Assembly: GCF_001428125.1 (NCBI RefSeq)
Contig: NZ_LMSM01000009.1
Coordinates: forward strand, 228,709 to 292,708
From: Nocardioides sp. Soil774
GTDB lineage: Bacteria; Actinomycetota; Actinomycetes; Propionibacteriales; Nocardioidaceae
Direction: 5' to 3'
Length of the DNA stretch: 64,000 nt
Part shown: positions 1-8,099 of the stretch, one piece after another
Position numbering within the stretch: position 1 is the stretch's first letter
Layout: each line of letters begins with the position of its first letter
Position numbers and translations under genes: made by a program
Notes under the pieces: generated by a model
What the model saw: only the letters and a program-made list of their open reading frames with translations
The model's database searches: none
Told to the model about the DNA's origin: nothing

Positions 1-183
1 GTAGGAGTAGCGCGAGAGCCGCGCGGGCAGGCCCGCGAAGGGCTCCACGGAGACCGCCGCCCCGCCGGTGTGGCCGAGTCGCTCCAGCACCACGACGGAC
101 AGTCCGGCGCGGGCGAGGTAGGCGGCGCTCACGAGGGCGTTGTGGCCGCCGCCGACCACGACGACGTCATAGCTGTGGGTCAC
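1..183 (-). CDS. FAD/NAD(P)-dependent oxidoreductase, N-terminal fragment
   Basis: Only the first 61 codons are inside the window; the gene runs off the left edge. The N-terminus, read from a GTG, has the Rossmann dinucleotide-binding glycine pattern ([19 protein letters not shown]) followed by a second strand ending VVVLER, then a TGGAA segment. This is the start seen in phytoene-desaturase-like FAD amine oxidases. Substrate cannot be told from this part. The upstream neighbour (alcohol dehydrogenase) is on the same strand 51 bases away. Confidence 0.75.
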   Translation of the reverse strand, partial: MTHSYDVVVVGGGHNALVSAAYLARAGLSVVVLERLGHTGGAAVSVEPFAGLPARLSRYSY

Positions 184-234
184 CGGGCCAAGGTAGACCC
201 TGGGTGGGGTGCCGTCGGGTGACGGCACCGCGGC

Positions 235-1299
235 TCAGCCGGTGAACGTGTCGTTGGGCACGATCACGGCCCGCCCGGTCACCCGCCCGTGGGCGAGGTC
301 GTCGTACGCCGACACGGCGTCCTCGAGCGGGTAGATCGTGGTGGCCGCGTGCAGCAGGCCGCGCGAGGCCAGGTCGAGCACCTCGACCAGCTCGCGGCGG
401 TTGCCCCAGTAGGTCGTCTGCACGCTGGTCTCGTAGGGGAGGCCGAAGAACGACACCGGCAGGGTCCCGCCGGCGATCCCGACGATGGTGAGGTCGCCGA
501 GCTGGCGCATGCTGGCCGCCGCAGTGGCCAGGGTCTCGTCGGAGCCGACGAAGTCGAGCACCACGTCGGCGCCGCGACCTCCCGTCGCCTCGCGGATCCG
601 GGTCGCGGTCTCCTCGCCGGGCTCGAGCACGAGGTCGGCGCCGAGCGCGGACGCCTGCGCGCGGGCGCTCTGGCGTCCGTCGACCGCGATCACGCGGGCG
701 GCGGTGACGGCCTTGAGCACCTGCAGGCCGAGGTGCCCCAGCCCACCGACACCGATGACCACGGCCGTGGTCCCGGGGCCGAGCTTGCCGAGCGAGCGGC
801 GTACGGCGTGGTAGGGCGTGAGCGCCGCGTCGGTCAGGGGCGCCGCGTCGACGACCTCCAGCCCGTCGGGCAGCGGCACGAGGTGGCGCGCGGAGGGCAC
901 GAGGAGGAAGTCGGCCATGCCGCCGTCCATGCCGAGACCGCCCCCGCCGCCCGGCACGGGCGCGAGGTCGGGTCGCTCGCAGTAGGTCTCGAGGCCGTCG
1001 ATGCAGTGCGCGCAGGTGCCGCAGCCCCAGGCGCCCACGACGGCCACCGCCTGCCCCACCTCGAGCCCGGTCACGCCCTCGCCGAGGGTGTGCACCCAGC
1101 CGGCGTTCTCGTGGCCGAGGGTGAAGGGCGGGCTCCAGGGCAGGGTGCCGGACTCGAACTCGTGCATGAGGTGCAGGTCGGAGTGGCACGCACCCGCTGC
1201 CCCCACCTGCACCAGCACCTCGCCCGGTCCCGGCTCGGGGACGGGCACGTCGGTGAGCACCGGGTCGCTCTTCCAGGACTTCAGCTGCAACGCACGCAT
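235..1299 (-). CDS. zinc-dependent alcohol dehydrogenase (MDR family)
   Basis: A 354-residue medium-chain dehydrogenase that oxidises or reduces alcohols/aldehydes with NAD(P). Catalytic zinc ligands are visible as Cys38 (GACHSD) and His63-Glu64 (GHENAG). The structural zinc lobe has Cys93, Cys96, Cys99 and Cys107. The coenzyme fold carries VIGVGGLGHLG. The ATG at 1299 is preceded by a strong Shine-Dalgarno sequence (GAGGAGG), which sets the start; the same frame stays open far upstream but that part is antisense to the stress protein. It is divergent from the UspA gene, so the two may share a control region in 1300-1449. Substrate is unknown. Confidence 0.93.
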   Translation of the reverse strand: MRALQLKSWKSDPVLTDVPVPEPGPGEVLVQVGAAGACHSDLHLMHEFESGTLPWSPPFTLGHENAGWVHTLGEGVTGLEVGQAVAVVGAWGCGTCAHCIDGLETYCERPDLAPVPGGGGGLGMDGGMADFLLVPSARHLVPLPDGLEVVDAAPLTDAALTPYHAVRRSLGKLGPGTTAVVIGVGGLGHLGLQVLKAVTAARVIAVDGRQSARAQASALGADLVLEPGEETATRIREATGGRGADVVLDFVGSDETLATAAASMRQLGDLTIVGIAGGTLPVSFFGLPYETSVQTTYWGNRRELVEVLDLASRGLLHAATTIYPLEDAVSAYDDLAHGRVTGRAVIVPNDTFTG

Positions 1300-1449
1300 G
1301 CGGACCTCCTCAGGTTCGCCTCCAGCCTCGCAGTGGTGGCAGCGGCGCAGCAGGGTCATTTGCCGCGACCTGTCGGGTCCAAGGGCCCTCGCAGCCGGCG
1401 CGGCGTCGGCGAAGAGTGGACCTTGCCGGACCCATCCGAGGAGGACGTC

Positions 1450-2352
1450 ATGACCCAGCAGAGCCCCGCCACCACCCCCGTGATCGTCGTCGGTGTCGGC
1501 CCCGAGGAGGTGGACTCGGCGCTCGCGTTCGCCGCGGAGGAGGCGGTGCGCGCGCGCTGTGGGCTGCACCTCGTCCACGCGCTGCACGTCGCGCCGCCGG
1601 GACCCGAGAACGCCCTGCTGACCGACGTCGACGTCGAGAAGTGGGGCCGCGAGGTGCTCGAGCTCGCGGTCAAGCACGCCGAGGACCTTGTCGACGGCGT
1701 CGTCCCGGTCACCCACGAGCTGCGGCGCGGTGCACCGGTGCACGTGCTGGTCGAGGCCGGCCGCGACGCCCGGATGGTCGTGCTGGAGCACCGGCACCTG
1801 TCCAAGCTCTCGCGCATCGTCAACCGCACCGTCGCCGGCGGGGTCGCCGCGCACCTCCCGGTGCCGGTGGTGGCCGTGCCGAGCGGCTGGTCGCCGTCGG
1901 AGGGGCACCAGGTCGTCGTCGCGGGCGTCGACGTCCCGGAGCGCTCCGACGAGGTGCTGCGCACCGCGATCGCGGAGGCCCGCGCCCGCGACGCGTCGCT
2001 GCGCGTGGTGCACGCCTGGTCGTGGCCGACGTACGACACCGACCTGCCGCCGCGCAGCGAGGACCACCGTCGCTGGACCGAGCGCTCGCGTGCCGAGGTG
2101 CGTGCGGCGCTCGACCGGATGGGCGACGAGTCGGTCGCGATCGACGCCGACGTGCAGGTGCACCCCGGTCGCGTGATCGAGGCGATCCTGGAGGCCTCGA
2201 AGGACGCCGACCTGCTGGTGATCGGCCGCCACGACCCGCTGGTGCCGGTCGGGTCGCACATCGGACCGGTGGCCAGGGCCGTGCTGCGCGAGGCAGGCTG
2301 CCCGGTGCTGCTCGCGAACCCGCGACCGCACCGGGCCGTCTACCACCCCTGA
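1450..2352 (+). CDS. universal stress protein, tandem UspA domains
   Basis: A 300-residue cytoplasmic protein made of two UspA folds (about residues 10-140 and 155-290). Each ends in a strand of the VPVVAVP / CPVLLA type, the usual C-terminal edge of UspA. The second domain has a nucleotide-binding-like loop, IGRHDPLVPVGSHIGPV. Tandem UspA proteins in actinobacteria usually bind ATP and act in hypoxia or stationary-phase adaptation; that role is inferred here. The start is the ATG after GGACGTC; the open frame further upstream is antisense to the alcohol dehydrogenase. Confidence 0.92.
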   Translation: MTQQSPATTPVIVVGVGPEEVDSALAFAAEEAVRARCGLHLVHALHVAPPGPENALLTDVDVEKWGREVLELAVKHAEDLVDGVVPVTHELRRGAPVHVLVEAGRDARMVVLEHRHLSKLSRIVNRTVAGGVAAHLPVPVVAVPSGWSPSEGHQVVVAGVDVPERSDEVLRTAIAEARARDASLRVVHAWSWPTYDTDLPPRSEDHRRWTERSRAEVRAALDRMGDESVAIDADVQVHPGRVIEAILEASKDADLLVIGRHDPLVPVGSHIGPVARAVLREAGCPVLLANPRPHRAVYHP

Positions 2353-2411
2353 CGTCACTGCCAATCCGTCCGTCAGGGATGCCCGGTCAGCCGGGGATCC
2401 CGACGTCGCGC

Positions 2412-2600
2412 TCAGTCGCGACCGAAGAGGCGGGACAGGAACCCGCCGCGACTGCCCTGCGCCTGCTGCTTCTCGGCAGCGGTGTGCTGGCCGTTGCACC
2501 ACTGCTGGGCGGGCACGCCGGCCTTGACCTGGCTGACGTGCTGGCCGCAGCCGGCCCAGGTGGTCTTGCCGCAGGTCTTGCATCGGACGGGTCGGCACAT
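2412..2600 (-). CDS. small zinc-ribbon-like protein
   Basis: A 62-residue protein beginning MCRPVRCKTCGKTTWAGCG, with Cys2, Cys7, Cys10 and Cys18 close together and a further Cys-His pair (WCNGQH), followed by a basic tail ending in RLFGRD. This N-terminal pattern recurs in many small actinobacterial proteins of unknown function, and the cysteines suggest a structural zinc site. The ATG has AAGGAGAC about 5 bases upstream. It lies 32 bases downstream of the TauE-type exporter on the same strand and could be co-transcribed with the sulfur genes, although it is also found elsewhere. Confidence 0.8.
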   Translation of the reverse strand: MCRPVRCKTCGKTTWAGCGQHVSQVKAGVPAQQWCNGQHTAAEKQQAQGSRGGFLSRLFGRD

Positions 2601-2632
2601 GGTGTGTCTCCTTCGGTGGGGGTGATCCTGCC

Positions 2633-3457
2633 TCAGACGAGAGCGGGAAGTGCGGATGCGGCGGTGCAGGCGGCCACGAGGATGACCAGGCCGGTGAAGG
2701 CTGCGGAGAGGCGCCGGGTGTCGGTGCGGGCCGCGAGGCGGGCCCCCGCGACCGAGCCGGCGACGGCGGTGACGGTGAGTGCGGCGACGAGCCACCAGTC
2801 GGGCGCGGTGCCCGTGCCGGCGCGGGTCGCCAAGGCCGAGGCGCTGGTAATCGTGATGACCACCAGCGAGGTGCCGGCGGCGTACGTCATGGGGAGCGCG
2901 AGGGCGAGGGTCAGGGCGGGGACGACGAGGAACCCGCCGGCCACGCCGAGGAAGCCCGTGAGGAGCCCGACCGCGGTCGCGGTCACGAGCACCTTGAGCG
3001 CGCGCGGGCACTGGCACATGAAGGTCGGGCTGAAGGTGATGATGGGGTCGTCGAGACGGGGCTCGGCGGCACGCGCGCCGTCGCCGCGGCGGGCCCGGAC
3101 CTGCCGGATGACCATGAGGGTCGCGACGACCAGCATCAGCGCGGCGAACGACGCCAGCAGCACGGGCTCCGGGACTGCAGCCGAGGCCCGGGCGCCGGCG
3201 ACGGCGCCCGCGATGGCGACGGCGCCGAACGCCGCGCCCCGGGCGAGCAGCACGTTGCCCGCCCGGCGTGCGGTGACGACCCCCGCCAGGGAGGTGATGC
3301 CGACGACCACGAGGGAGCCCGTGGTCGCCTGGGCCGGTGACTCCCCGAGGGCGAGGAGCACCGGGACGGCGAGGATCGACCCGCCGCCGCCGAGCGCGCC
3401 CAGGCTCAGCCCGATGAGCGCGCCCGCGGCGAGGGCGGCGACGAGTGCGAGGCTCAC
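2633..3457 (-). CDS. TauE/SafE-family sulfite/anion exporter
   Basis: A 274-residue integral membrane protein with about eight hydrophobic segments in two halves, the repeat typical of TauE/SafE (DUF81). Glycine-rich signatures LSLGALGGGGSI and GFLGVAGGFLVVP sit at the start of each half, where the family motif is expected. A cytoplasmic loop has CQCPRALK. The GTG start overlaps the stop of the dioxygenase-rhodanese gene (GTGA), so it is translationally coupled. In cst-type operons such exporters remove sulfite or thiosulfate made by persulfide oxidation; that substrate is inferred from context. Confidence 0.9.
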   Translation of the reverse strand: MSLALVAALAAGALIGLSLGALGGGGSILAVPVLLALGESPAQATTGSLVVVGITSLAGVVTARRAGNVLLARGAAFGAVAIAGAVAGARASAAVPEPVLLASFAALMLVVATLMVIRQVRARRGDGARAAEPRLDDPIITFSPTFMCQCPRALKVLVTATAVGLLTGFLGVAGGFLVVPALTLALALPMTYAAGTSLVVITITSASALATRAGTGTAPDWWLVAALTVTAVAGSVAGARLAARTDTRRLSAAFTGLVILVAACTAASALPALV

Positions 3458-4845
3458 GCCGCGGGCCCCACCAGGTGCAGCCCGACCGACTCGGCGTTGT
3501 CGAACGAGTCGTCGATGGCCACCAGCGACCGTCCGGCCGCGTCGAGCATCGAGGCCGCCACCGAGGCGCGGTAGCCGCCGGCGCAGTGGACCCAGACCTC
3601 GCCCGCGGGCACCTCGTCGAGGCGTTGGGCGAGCTCGTGGAGCGGGACGTTGACCGCGCCGTCGATGCGGGCCGCGTCGTGCTCGTCGGCACGGCGTACG
3701 TCCAGCACGACCACCTCGCGGTGGTGGCGCACCTGGGCGAGGTCGGCGAAGGTCGCGGTGGCGAACGAGCTCAGGGGCCGGTCGCTCCAGTCCTCCGGGC
3801 CGCCCGTGGCGTGCGCCGCGGGGCGGTCGATGCCGATGCGCACCAGCTCGCGCTGGGCCGCGGCCACGTCGTCGGCGGTCTCGCCGAGGAGCGTGATCGG
3901 GGTGCCCCACGTGACGAGCCACCCGAGGTAGGTCGCGAAGCCGCCGTCGAGGCCGAAGTTCAGCGTCCCGGGGGCGTGCCCGGCAGCGAAGGCCGTGCGG
4001 TTGCGAAGGTCGACGACCCACTCCCCGTCCTCGATGCGGCGGCGCAGCTCGGCGGCGTCGGCGAGGGCGGGTGGCGACAGGTCGGGCTCGGACGGACCGC
4101 TCGCGTTGGCGGGCGCCATGTGCGCGTAGTACGCCGGCCAGGGGCCCAGGCCGGCGAGGAGCTCGTCGACGTAGGTCTGCTCGTCCTGGGTCAGGGCCGG
4201 GTTGGACTTCTTCTCCTGCGCGATCGTCGACGACGTGGCCTCCGACTGGGTCGCGGAGCAGAACGAGCCGAAGCCGTGGGTGGGGTAGACCTCGGCCTGG
4301 TCCGGCAGCAGGTCGGCCAGCCGGTGCGCGGAGGCGTGCTGGTGGCGCACCAGGTCGTGCGTGTGCTCGGGCCCGAGCAGGTCGGGCCGGCCGGTGGCGC
4401 CGAAGAGCAGCGACCCGCCGGAGAAGACGCCGATCGCACGGTCGACGCCGTCGGCGTCGCGCTGGCCGGCGTCGGTCAGGGCGTAGGAGAGGTGGGTGAA
4501 CGTGTGGCCGGGGGTTGCCAGCGCAGTGATGCGCATCCGTCCACCCACCTCGACGACCTGTCCGTCCGCCACGGGGGTGCGGACGAAGGACACGTCGTCC
4601 TCGCCATTGACGAGGTAGAGGGCACCGGTGCGCTCGGCGAGGGCGAGGCCCCCGGTGATGTAGTCGTTGTGGATGTGGGTCTCGAAGACGTGGGTCAGGC
4701 GCACGTCGTGCTGCTCGAGCAGGTCGAGCACGCGGTCGATGTCGCGCTGCGGGTCGACCACCAGCGCCACCTCGCCGTCGTGGACGAGATAGCTGCGGTC
4801 GCCGAGGGTCGGGGTCTCGATGGCGACGACGGTGAGGTCCTTCAT
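3454..4845 (-). CDS. persulfide dioxygenase-rhodanese fusion (CstB/ETHE1-like)
   Basis: A 463-residue protein with an N-terminal metallo-beta-lactamase fold and two C-terminal rhodanese domains. Iron-site residues of the ETHE1 type are visible: His57, His59 and Asp61 in THIHNDY, His114 in TPGHT, Asp155 and His190. The first rhodanese domain (about 265-345) has no active-site cysteine. The second (about 370-460) has Cys421 in the loop HCAGGYRA. Known CstB-type enzymes oxidise low-molecular-weight persulfides to sulfite/thiosulfate. The start chosen is MKDLTVV, overlapping the upstream rhodanese stop (TGATG); an in-frame ATG 39 bases earlier lies inside that gene. Confidence 0.92.
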   Translation of the reverse strand: MKDLTVVAIETPTLGDRSYLVHDGEVALVVDPQRDIDRVLDLLEQHDVRLTHVFETHIHNDYITGGLALAERTGALYLVNGEDDVSFVRTPVADGQVVEVGGRMRITALATPGHTFTHLSYALTDAGQRDADGVDRAIGVFSGGSLLFGATGRPDLLGPEHTHDLVRHQHASAHRLADLLPDQAEVYPTHGFGSFCSATQSEATSSTIAQEKKSNPALTQDEQTYVDELLAGLGPWPAYYAHMAPANASGPSEPDLSPPALADAAELRRRIEDGEWVVDLRNRTAFAAGHAPGTLNFGLDGGFATYLGWLVTWGTPITLLGETADDVAAAQRELVRIGIDRPAAHATGGPEDWSDRPLSSFATATFADLAQVRHHREVVVLDVRRADEHDAARIDGAVNVPLHELAQRLDEVPAGEVWVHCAGGYRASVAASMLDAAGRSLVAIDDSFDNAESVGLHLVGPAA

Positions 4846-5162
4846 CACAGACCCATCCCCACGGCGCGGCCGGAGGCGATCCACGCCTGCGTGCCGCCGG
4901 AGACTGAGACGGCGTCGAAGCCCTGGGCGACGAGCAGGTCGGTCATGGCCTTCGAGCGGTTGCCGGAGGCGCAGATGACGTGGACGCGGGACGAGCGGTC
5001 GAGCTCGTCGAGCCGCGAGGCGAGCTGGCCCATCGGGACGAGCAGGGCGCCGGGCACGTGGGCCTGGGCGTACTCGCCGCGCTCGCGGACGTCGACGGTC
5101 GTGCCGTCCTCACGCTCGGCGGCGTAGTCCTCGATCGAGATCTCGGGCGTCTGGTGCGACAT
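4845..5162 (-). CDS. single-domain rhodanese sulfurtransferase
   Basis: A 105-residue single rhodanese domain. The active-site loop is CASGNRS with the persulfide-forming Cys64, and the conserved VDVRERGEYAQAHVPGA strand-helix precedes it. Such proteins carry sulfane sulfur between thiols. It is the first gene of the leftward sulfur operon (rhodanese, dioxygenase-rhodanese, exporter), with stop/start overlap to the next gene. Its start faces the two palindromic operators at 5203-5248, which probably control it. Confidence 0.93.
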   Translation of the reverse strand: MSHQTPEISIEDYAAEREDGTTVDVRERGEYAQAHVPGALLVPMGQLASRLDELDRSSRVHVICASGNRSKAMTDLLVAQGFDAVSVSGGTQAWIASGRAVGMGL

Positions 5163-5202
5163 GCGATTCCTCTCCGGTCGTGGGCTTCCTCGGTGTTGAG
5201 GA

Positions 5203-5218
5203 ATACCCTAGGGGGTAT
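5203..5218. promoter_or_regulatory. CsoR/CstR-type operator, site 1
   Basis: The sequence ATACCCTAGGGGGTAT has perfect 6-base arms (ATACCC / GGGTAT) around a 4-base centre. G/C tracts flanked by AT ends are the known operator pattern of the CsoR/CstR repressor family. It lies 41 bases upstream of the leftward rhodanese start. Its centre is 32 bp, about three helical turns, from site 2. Confidence 0.75.
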
Positions 5219-5236
5219 GTACGCTGAAGGCAAAAC

Positions 5237-5248
5237 ACCCCCGGGGGT
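5237..5248. promoter_or_regulatory. CsoR/CstR-type operator, site 2
   Basis: ACCCCCGGGGGT is a perfect 12-base palindrome and is followed by ATT, giving the same GGGGGTAT end as site 1. It lies 32 bases upstream of the thioredoxin ATG, so it can control the rightward operon. Two sites facing two divergent operons, with a family repressor encoded at the end of one, is an autoregulated layout. Confidence 0.72.
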
Positions 5249-5279
5249 ATTCCCCGACCACGATGAGAAGGAGCCACCC

Positions 5280-5654
5280 ATGACCACCCGTGACCTGACC
5301 GCGGCGGACTTCGAGTCCACCGTCACCGCGCACGAGATCGTGCTCGTCGACTTCTGGGCGTCCTGGTGCGGCCCGTGCCGCCAGTTCGCCCCCGTGTACG
5401 AGAAGGCCTCGGCCGATCACCCCGACATCGTGTTCGGCAAGGTCGACACCGAGGCCGAGCAGGCGCTGGCCGGTGCCGCCCAGATCACCTCGATCCCCAC
5501 GCTGATGGCGTTCAAGGACGGCGTCCTGGTCTTCTCCCAGCCCGGCGCGCTCCCGGCCGCCGCGCTGGAGGAGCTGATCGCCTCGGTGCGCGCGCTCGAC
5601 GTCGAGGCCGCGCTGCGCGCCGCCGAGGCCGAGCGCGAGAGGATGAGGGCATGA
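5280..5654 (+). CDS. thioredoxin
   Basis: A 124-residue thioredoxin fold with the active site WASWCGPC (Cys30, Cys33) and the cis-proline loop SIPTLMAF. The last 20 residues form an Ala/Glu/Arg-rich helix not needed by the core fold. In this setting it probably reduces persulfidated or oxidised proteins. ATG follows GAGAAGGAG at good spacing. The stop overlaps the next start (ATGA). It is the first gene of the rightward arm of the sulfur module and lies just downstream of the palindromic operators. Confidence 0.94.
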   Translation: MTTRDLTAADFESTVTAHEIVLVDFWASWCGPCRQFAPVYEKASADHPDIVFGKVDTEAEQALAGAAQITSIPTLMAFKDGVLVFSQPGALPAAALEELIASVRALDVEAALRAAEAERERMRA

Positions 5655-6049
5655 CCTACACGCTGAGCACCACCGTCGCGATGTCGTACGACGACACCGT
5701 CGCCGCGACCCGCACCGCGCTCGCCGACCAGGGCTTCGGCATCCTCACCGAGATCGACCTGGCGGCCACCATGAAGGCCAAGCTCGACGTCGACCTGCCG
5801 CCGCAGATCATCCTCGGCGCCTGCCGGCCGCCCCTGGCCTACGAGGCCATCCAGGTCGACCCCTCGATCGCCGCGGTCCTGCCGTGCAACGTGGTCGTCC
5901 GCTCCGTGGACGATGCCACGACGATCGTCGAGGCCTTCGACCCCGACGCGATGATGGGCCTGGCCGGTGCCGGCGCGCTCGACACCGTGGCCGCCGACGC
6001 CAAGCAACGCCTGACCGCGGCCCTCGCCGCCCTGTCCCAGGAGGACTGA
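5651..6049 (+). CDS. DUF302 domain protein
   Basis: A 132-residue protein of the DUF302 family: an alternating start (YTLSTTVAMSYDDTVAATRTAL), then QGFGILTEIDLAATMKAKL, and the ILGACRPPLAYEAI loop characteristic of the family. No catalytic residue is established. DUF302 proteins recur next to CsoR/CstR regulators and sulfur or metal genes. Here it is coupled by four-base overlaps both to the thioredoxin before it and the repressor after it, so it belongs to the same response. A sulfur-related or metal-related role is inference. Confidence 0.9.
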   Translation: MTYTLSTTVAMSYDDTVAATRTALADQGFGILTEIDLAATMKAKLDVDLPPQIILGACRPPLAYEAIQVDPSIAAVLPCNVVVRSVDDATTIVEAFDPDAMMGLAGAGALDTVAADAKQRLTAALAALSQED

Positions 6050-6312
6050 TGGAGCTCGACCCCACCGAGATGACCCCGGTCATCAACCGCATCAAGCGCG
6101 CCCAGGGCCAGCTGGCGGGCGTGCTGCGCCTGCTGGAGGAGGGGCGCGACTGCGAGGACGTCGTGACCCAGCTCGCCGCCGTCTCGAAGGCGCTGGACCG
6201 GGCCGGCTTCGCCATCGTGGCGAGCGGCCTGCAGCAGTGCCTGGTCGCCGGCGACGGCGTCGACGGGGTCGACGTCAAGAAGATGGAGAAGCTCTTCCTG
6301 TCCCTCGCCTGA
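6049..6312 (+). CDS. CsoR-family repressor, probable CstR-type persulfide sensor
   Basis: An 87-residue all-helical DUF156 (CsoR/FrmR/RcnR) repressor. The copper sensor CsoR needs Cys36, His61 and Cys65 (M. tuberculosis numbering). Here the equivalents are Cys35 (GRDCEDV), Gly60 and Cys64 (GLQQC), so the copper-binding histidine is missing while both cysteines remain. That two-cysteine pattern matches CstR, which senses per- and polysulfides by forming di- to tetrasulfide links. The neighbours (persulfide dioxygenase, rhodaneses, TauE) fit this. The start overlaps the DUF302 stop (TGATG). Automated annotation would probably call it copper-sensing. Confidence 0.9.
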   Translation: MELDPTEMTPVINRIKRAQGQLAGVLRLLEEGRDCEDVVTQLAAVSKALDRAGFAIVASGLQQCLVAGDGVDGVDVKKMEKLFLSLA

Positions 6313-6379
6313 GATCGGCCCGAGCCTGTCGTCCCCGTAGTGTCGAGCGCTGAGGGAGACGCCTGAGGGAGGGCTGCAC

Positions 6380-7474
6380 GTGAGCATGAGGGAACAAATC
6401 GACCGACGACTGAGCGACCCCATCTGGTGGAACGACGTCCTCCAGCTGGCCAAGACGGTGCTCGCCGCCGTCGCCGCCTGGGTGGTCGCGGCGAGCGTGC
6501 TCGACCTGCCGCAGCCGTTCCTGGCCCCGTGGGCGGCGTTGCTGGTGGTGCACGCCACCGTCTACCGCACCTTCTCCAAGGGCACCCAGCAGGTGGCGGC
6601 GACGGTGGTCGCGGTCCTGCTGGCCACGGCGGTGGGGGAGACCCTCGGGCTGACGACCGGCGCCATCGCGCTGCTGCTCGTCGTCGCGCTCCTCCTGGGC
6701 GCGGTGCCGTGGCTGGGCGCCGAGGCCACCACCATCGCCACGACCGGTCTCGTGGTGCTCACCACGGGTTTCGAGAGCGACGCGATGCTCATCTCGCGGC
6801 TGCTCGACAGCGGGATCGGCGTCGCGGTCGGCCTGCTGGTCAACGTGCTCGTGTGGCCCCCGCTGCGACGGCGTACGGCGGCCGAGGCGATGGATCGCAT
6901 CGACGACGGCATCGGCGAGCTGCTGGTCGACATCGCCGGCGGGCTCGGTGACGGTTGCCAGGAGGAGGACGTCACCGGCTGGATCGACCGCACGCGTGAC
7001 CTCGACGCCGACCTCGACCACGCCTGGTCGCTGGTGCGCCAGGCCCAGGAGAGCGCCCGGATGAACCCGCGCCGACAGGCCCGGGAGATGAAGAACCCCG
7101 AGCGCTGGCACGAGCTGCTGAGGCGCATGGAGCAGTCGGTGGCCGAGATCCGCAGCCTGGCGCGCACGCTCGGCGGCCAGCAGGCGCACAAGGAGACGTG
7201 GGGCGCGGCCTTCGCCGACCCGTGGATCTCGATGCTGGGCGACGCCGGTCGCGCCGCCGGCGACGCCGACCCGCAGGCACTGCTCGACGTACGCCGTCGC
7301 CTCGAGGTGTTCACCGAGGACCTGCGGTCCACCGAGCGCTCGCCCGAGTGGCCGATCTACGGCGCGCTCATCATCAACCTGCGCAACATCGTCGACTCGA
7401 TGGACAAGGTCGCCGAGGCCAACCCGATCCGCGGCAACCCGCTGCCGCTGCACGTGCCGCAGCGCCGCCGCTGA
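6380..7474 (+). CDS. FUSC-family (aromatic acid exporter-like) membrane protein
   Basis: A 364-residue protein with about six membrane segments in residues 20-165 (for example LLVVALLLGAVPWLG and GIGVAVGLLVNVLVWPPLRRRT), followed by a long helical cytoplasmic domain. That matches the FUSC/ArAE family, which exports aromatic acids and other small molecules. The GTG at 6380 follows GAGGGAGG; an ATG two codons later is an alternative start. It stands alone, 67 bases after the repressor gene and convergent with the TetR gene. Confidence 0.85.
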   Translation: MSMREQIDRRLSDPIWWNDVLQLAKTVLAAVAAWVVAASVLDLPQPFLAPWAALLVVHATVYRTFSKGTQQVAATVVAVLLATAVGETLGLTTGAIALLLVVALLLGAVPWLGAEATTIATTGLVVLTTGFESDAMLISRLLDSGIGVAVGLLVNVLVWPPLRRRTAAEAMDRIDDGIGELLVDIAGGLGDGCQEEDVTGWIDRTRDLDADLDHAWSLVRQAQESARMNPRRQAREMKNPERWHELLRRMEQSVAEIRSLARTLGGQQAHKETWGAAFADPWISMLGDAGRAAGDADPQALLDVRRRLEVFTEDLRSTERSPEWPIYGALIINLRNIVDSMDKVAEANPIRGNPLPLHVPQRRR

Positions 7475-7484
7475 CTGCGGTGGG

Positions 7485-8099
7485 CTAGGCGCCGCTGGAC
7501 CCGGGCCTCATCAGCACCCAGATCAGCTCCAGGCTGCGGTCCAGCCACCCGGGCGCGACCTCCCCGTGGAGGACGAGCTCGCCGAGGTAGGCACCGACCA
7601 TCAGGCTCACGACGCCGTCCGCATCGAGTCCTTCCCGGAGGGCCCCCGCGTCCACGTCGTCGCGGATGCGGGTGACGAGCATGTCGACGTAGGGTCCGAG
7701 CGCGGCCCGGAAGAGCCCGGTGAACTCGGGGTCGCTGTCGCCGACGATGGCGGCGAGCCCGCCGCGGCCGAGCACCACACCCATCTGGTGCCAGGCCTGC
7801 TCGAGCGCGAACCGGATCTTGTCGCGGACCGACCCCTCCTGCGGCACCTGTGGCGCGCCGATGGCCACGGTCAGGACTGCGGTCAGCAGTGCACCACGGT
7901 TGGGGTGGCGGCGATAGATCGATGTCTTGGCGACCCCGGAGGTGGCGGCGACGCGGTCCATCGTCACCGCGGCGGGTCCTCCGTCGCGCAGCAGCTGCAG
8001 GACCGCCGCGTGCACGCGCTCGTCCAGCGCCGCCTCGCGTGGGCGACCCGGCCGCCCGGACGAGGGGTGCGACTCCGGGGAGGTGTCAGCAGCGGTCAC
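7485..8099 (-). CDS. TetR-family transcriptional regulator
   Basis: A 204-residue regulator with an N-terminal TetR helix-turn-helix (VTMDRVAATSGVAKTSIYRRHPNRGALL, about residues 45-75) and an all-helical C-terminal ligand domain of the TetR_C_16-like type. The start is a GTG. The upstream small membrane gene overlaps it by 14 bases on the same strand. The perfect hairpin/palindrome at 8512-8533, upstream of the three-gene leftward group, is a candidate binding site. Ligand unknown. Confidence 0.9.
   Translation of the reverse strand: MTAADTSPESHPSSGRPGRPREAALDERVHAAVLQLLRDGGPAAVTMDRVAATSGVAKTSIYRRHPNRGALLTAVLTVAIGAPQVPQEGSVRDKIRFALEQAWHQMGVVLGRGGLAAIVGDSDPEFTGLFRAALGPYVDMLVTRIRDDVDAGALREGLDADGVVSLMVGAYLGELVLHGEVAPGWLDRSLELIWVLMRPGSSGA

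Noticed and set aside
235..2598. A 787-codon minus-strand frame as a fusion protein
   Set aside because: Only the part below 1299 resembles a protein (alcohol dehydrogenase); the rest is antisense to the stress protein gene, and the ribosome-binding site is at 1299.
6049..6312. Copper-sensing CsoR
   Set aside because: The His needed for Cu(I) is Gly60 and the neighbours handle persulfides; no copper ATPase or chaperone is present.
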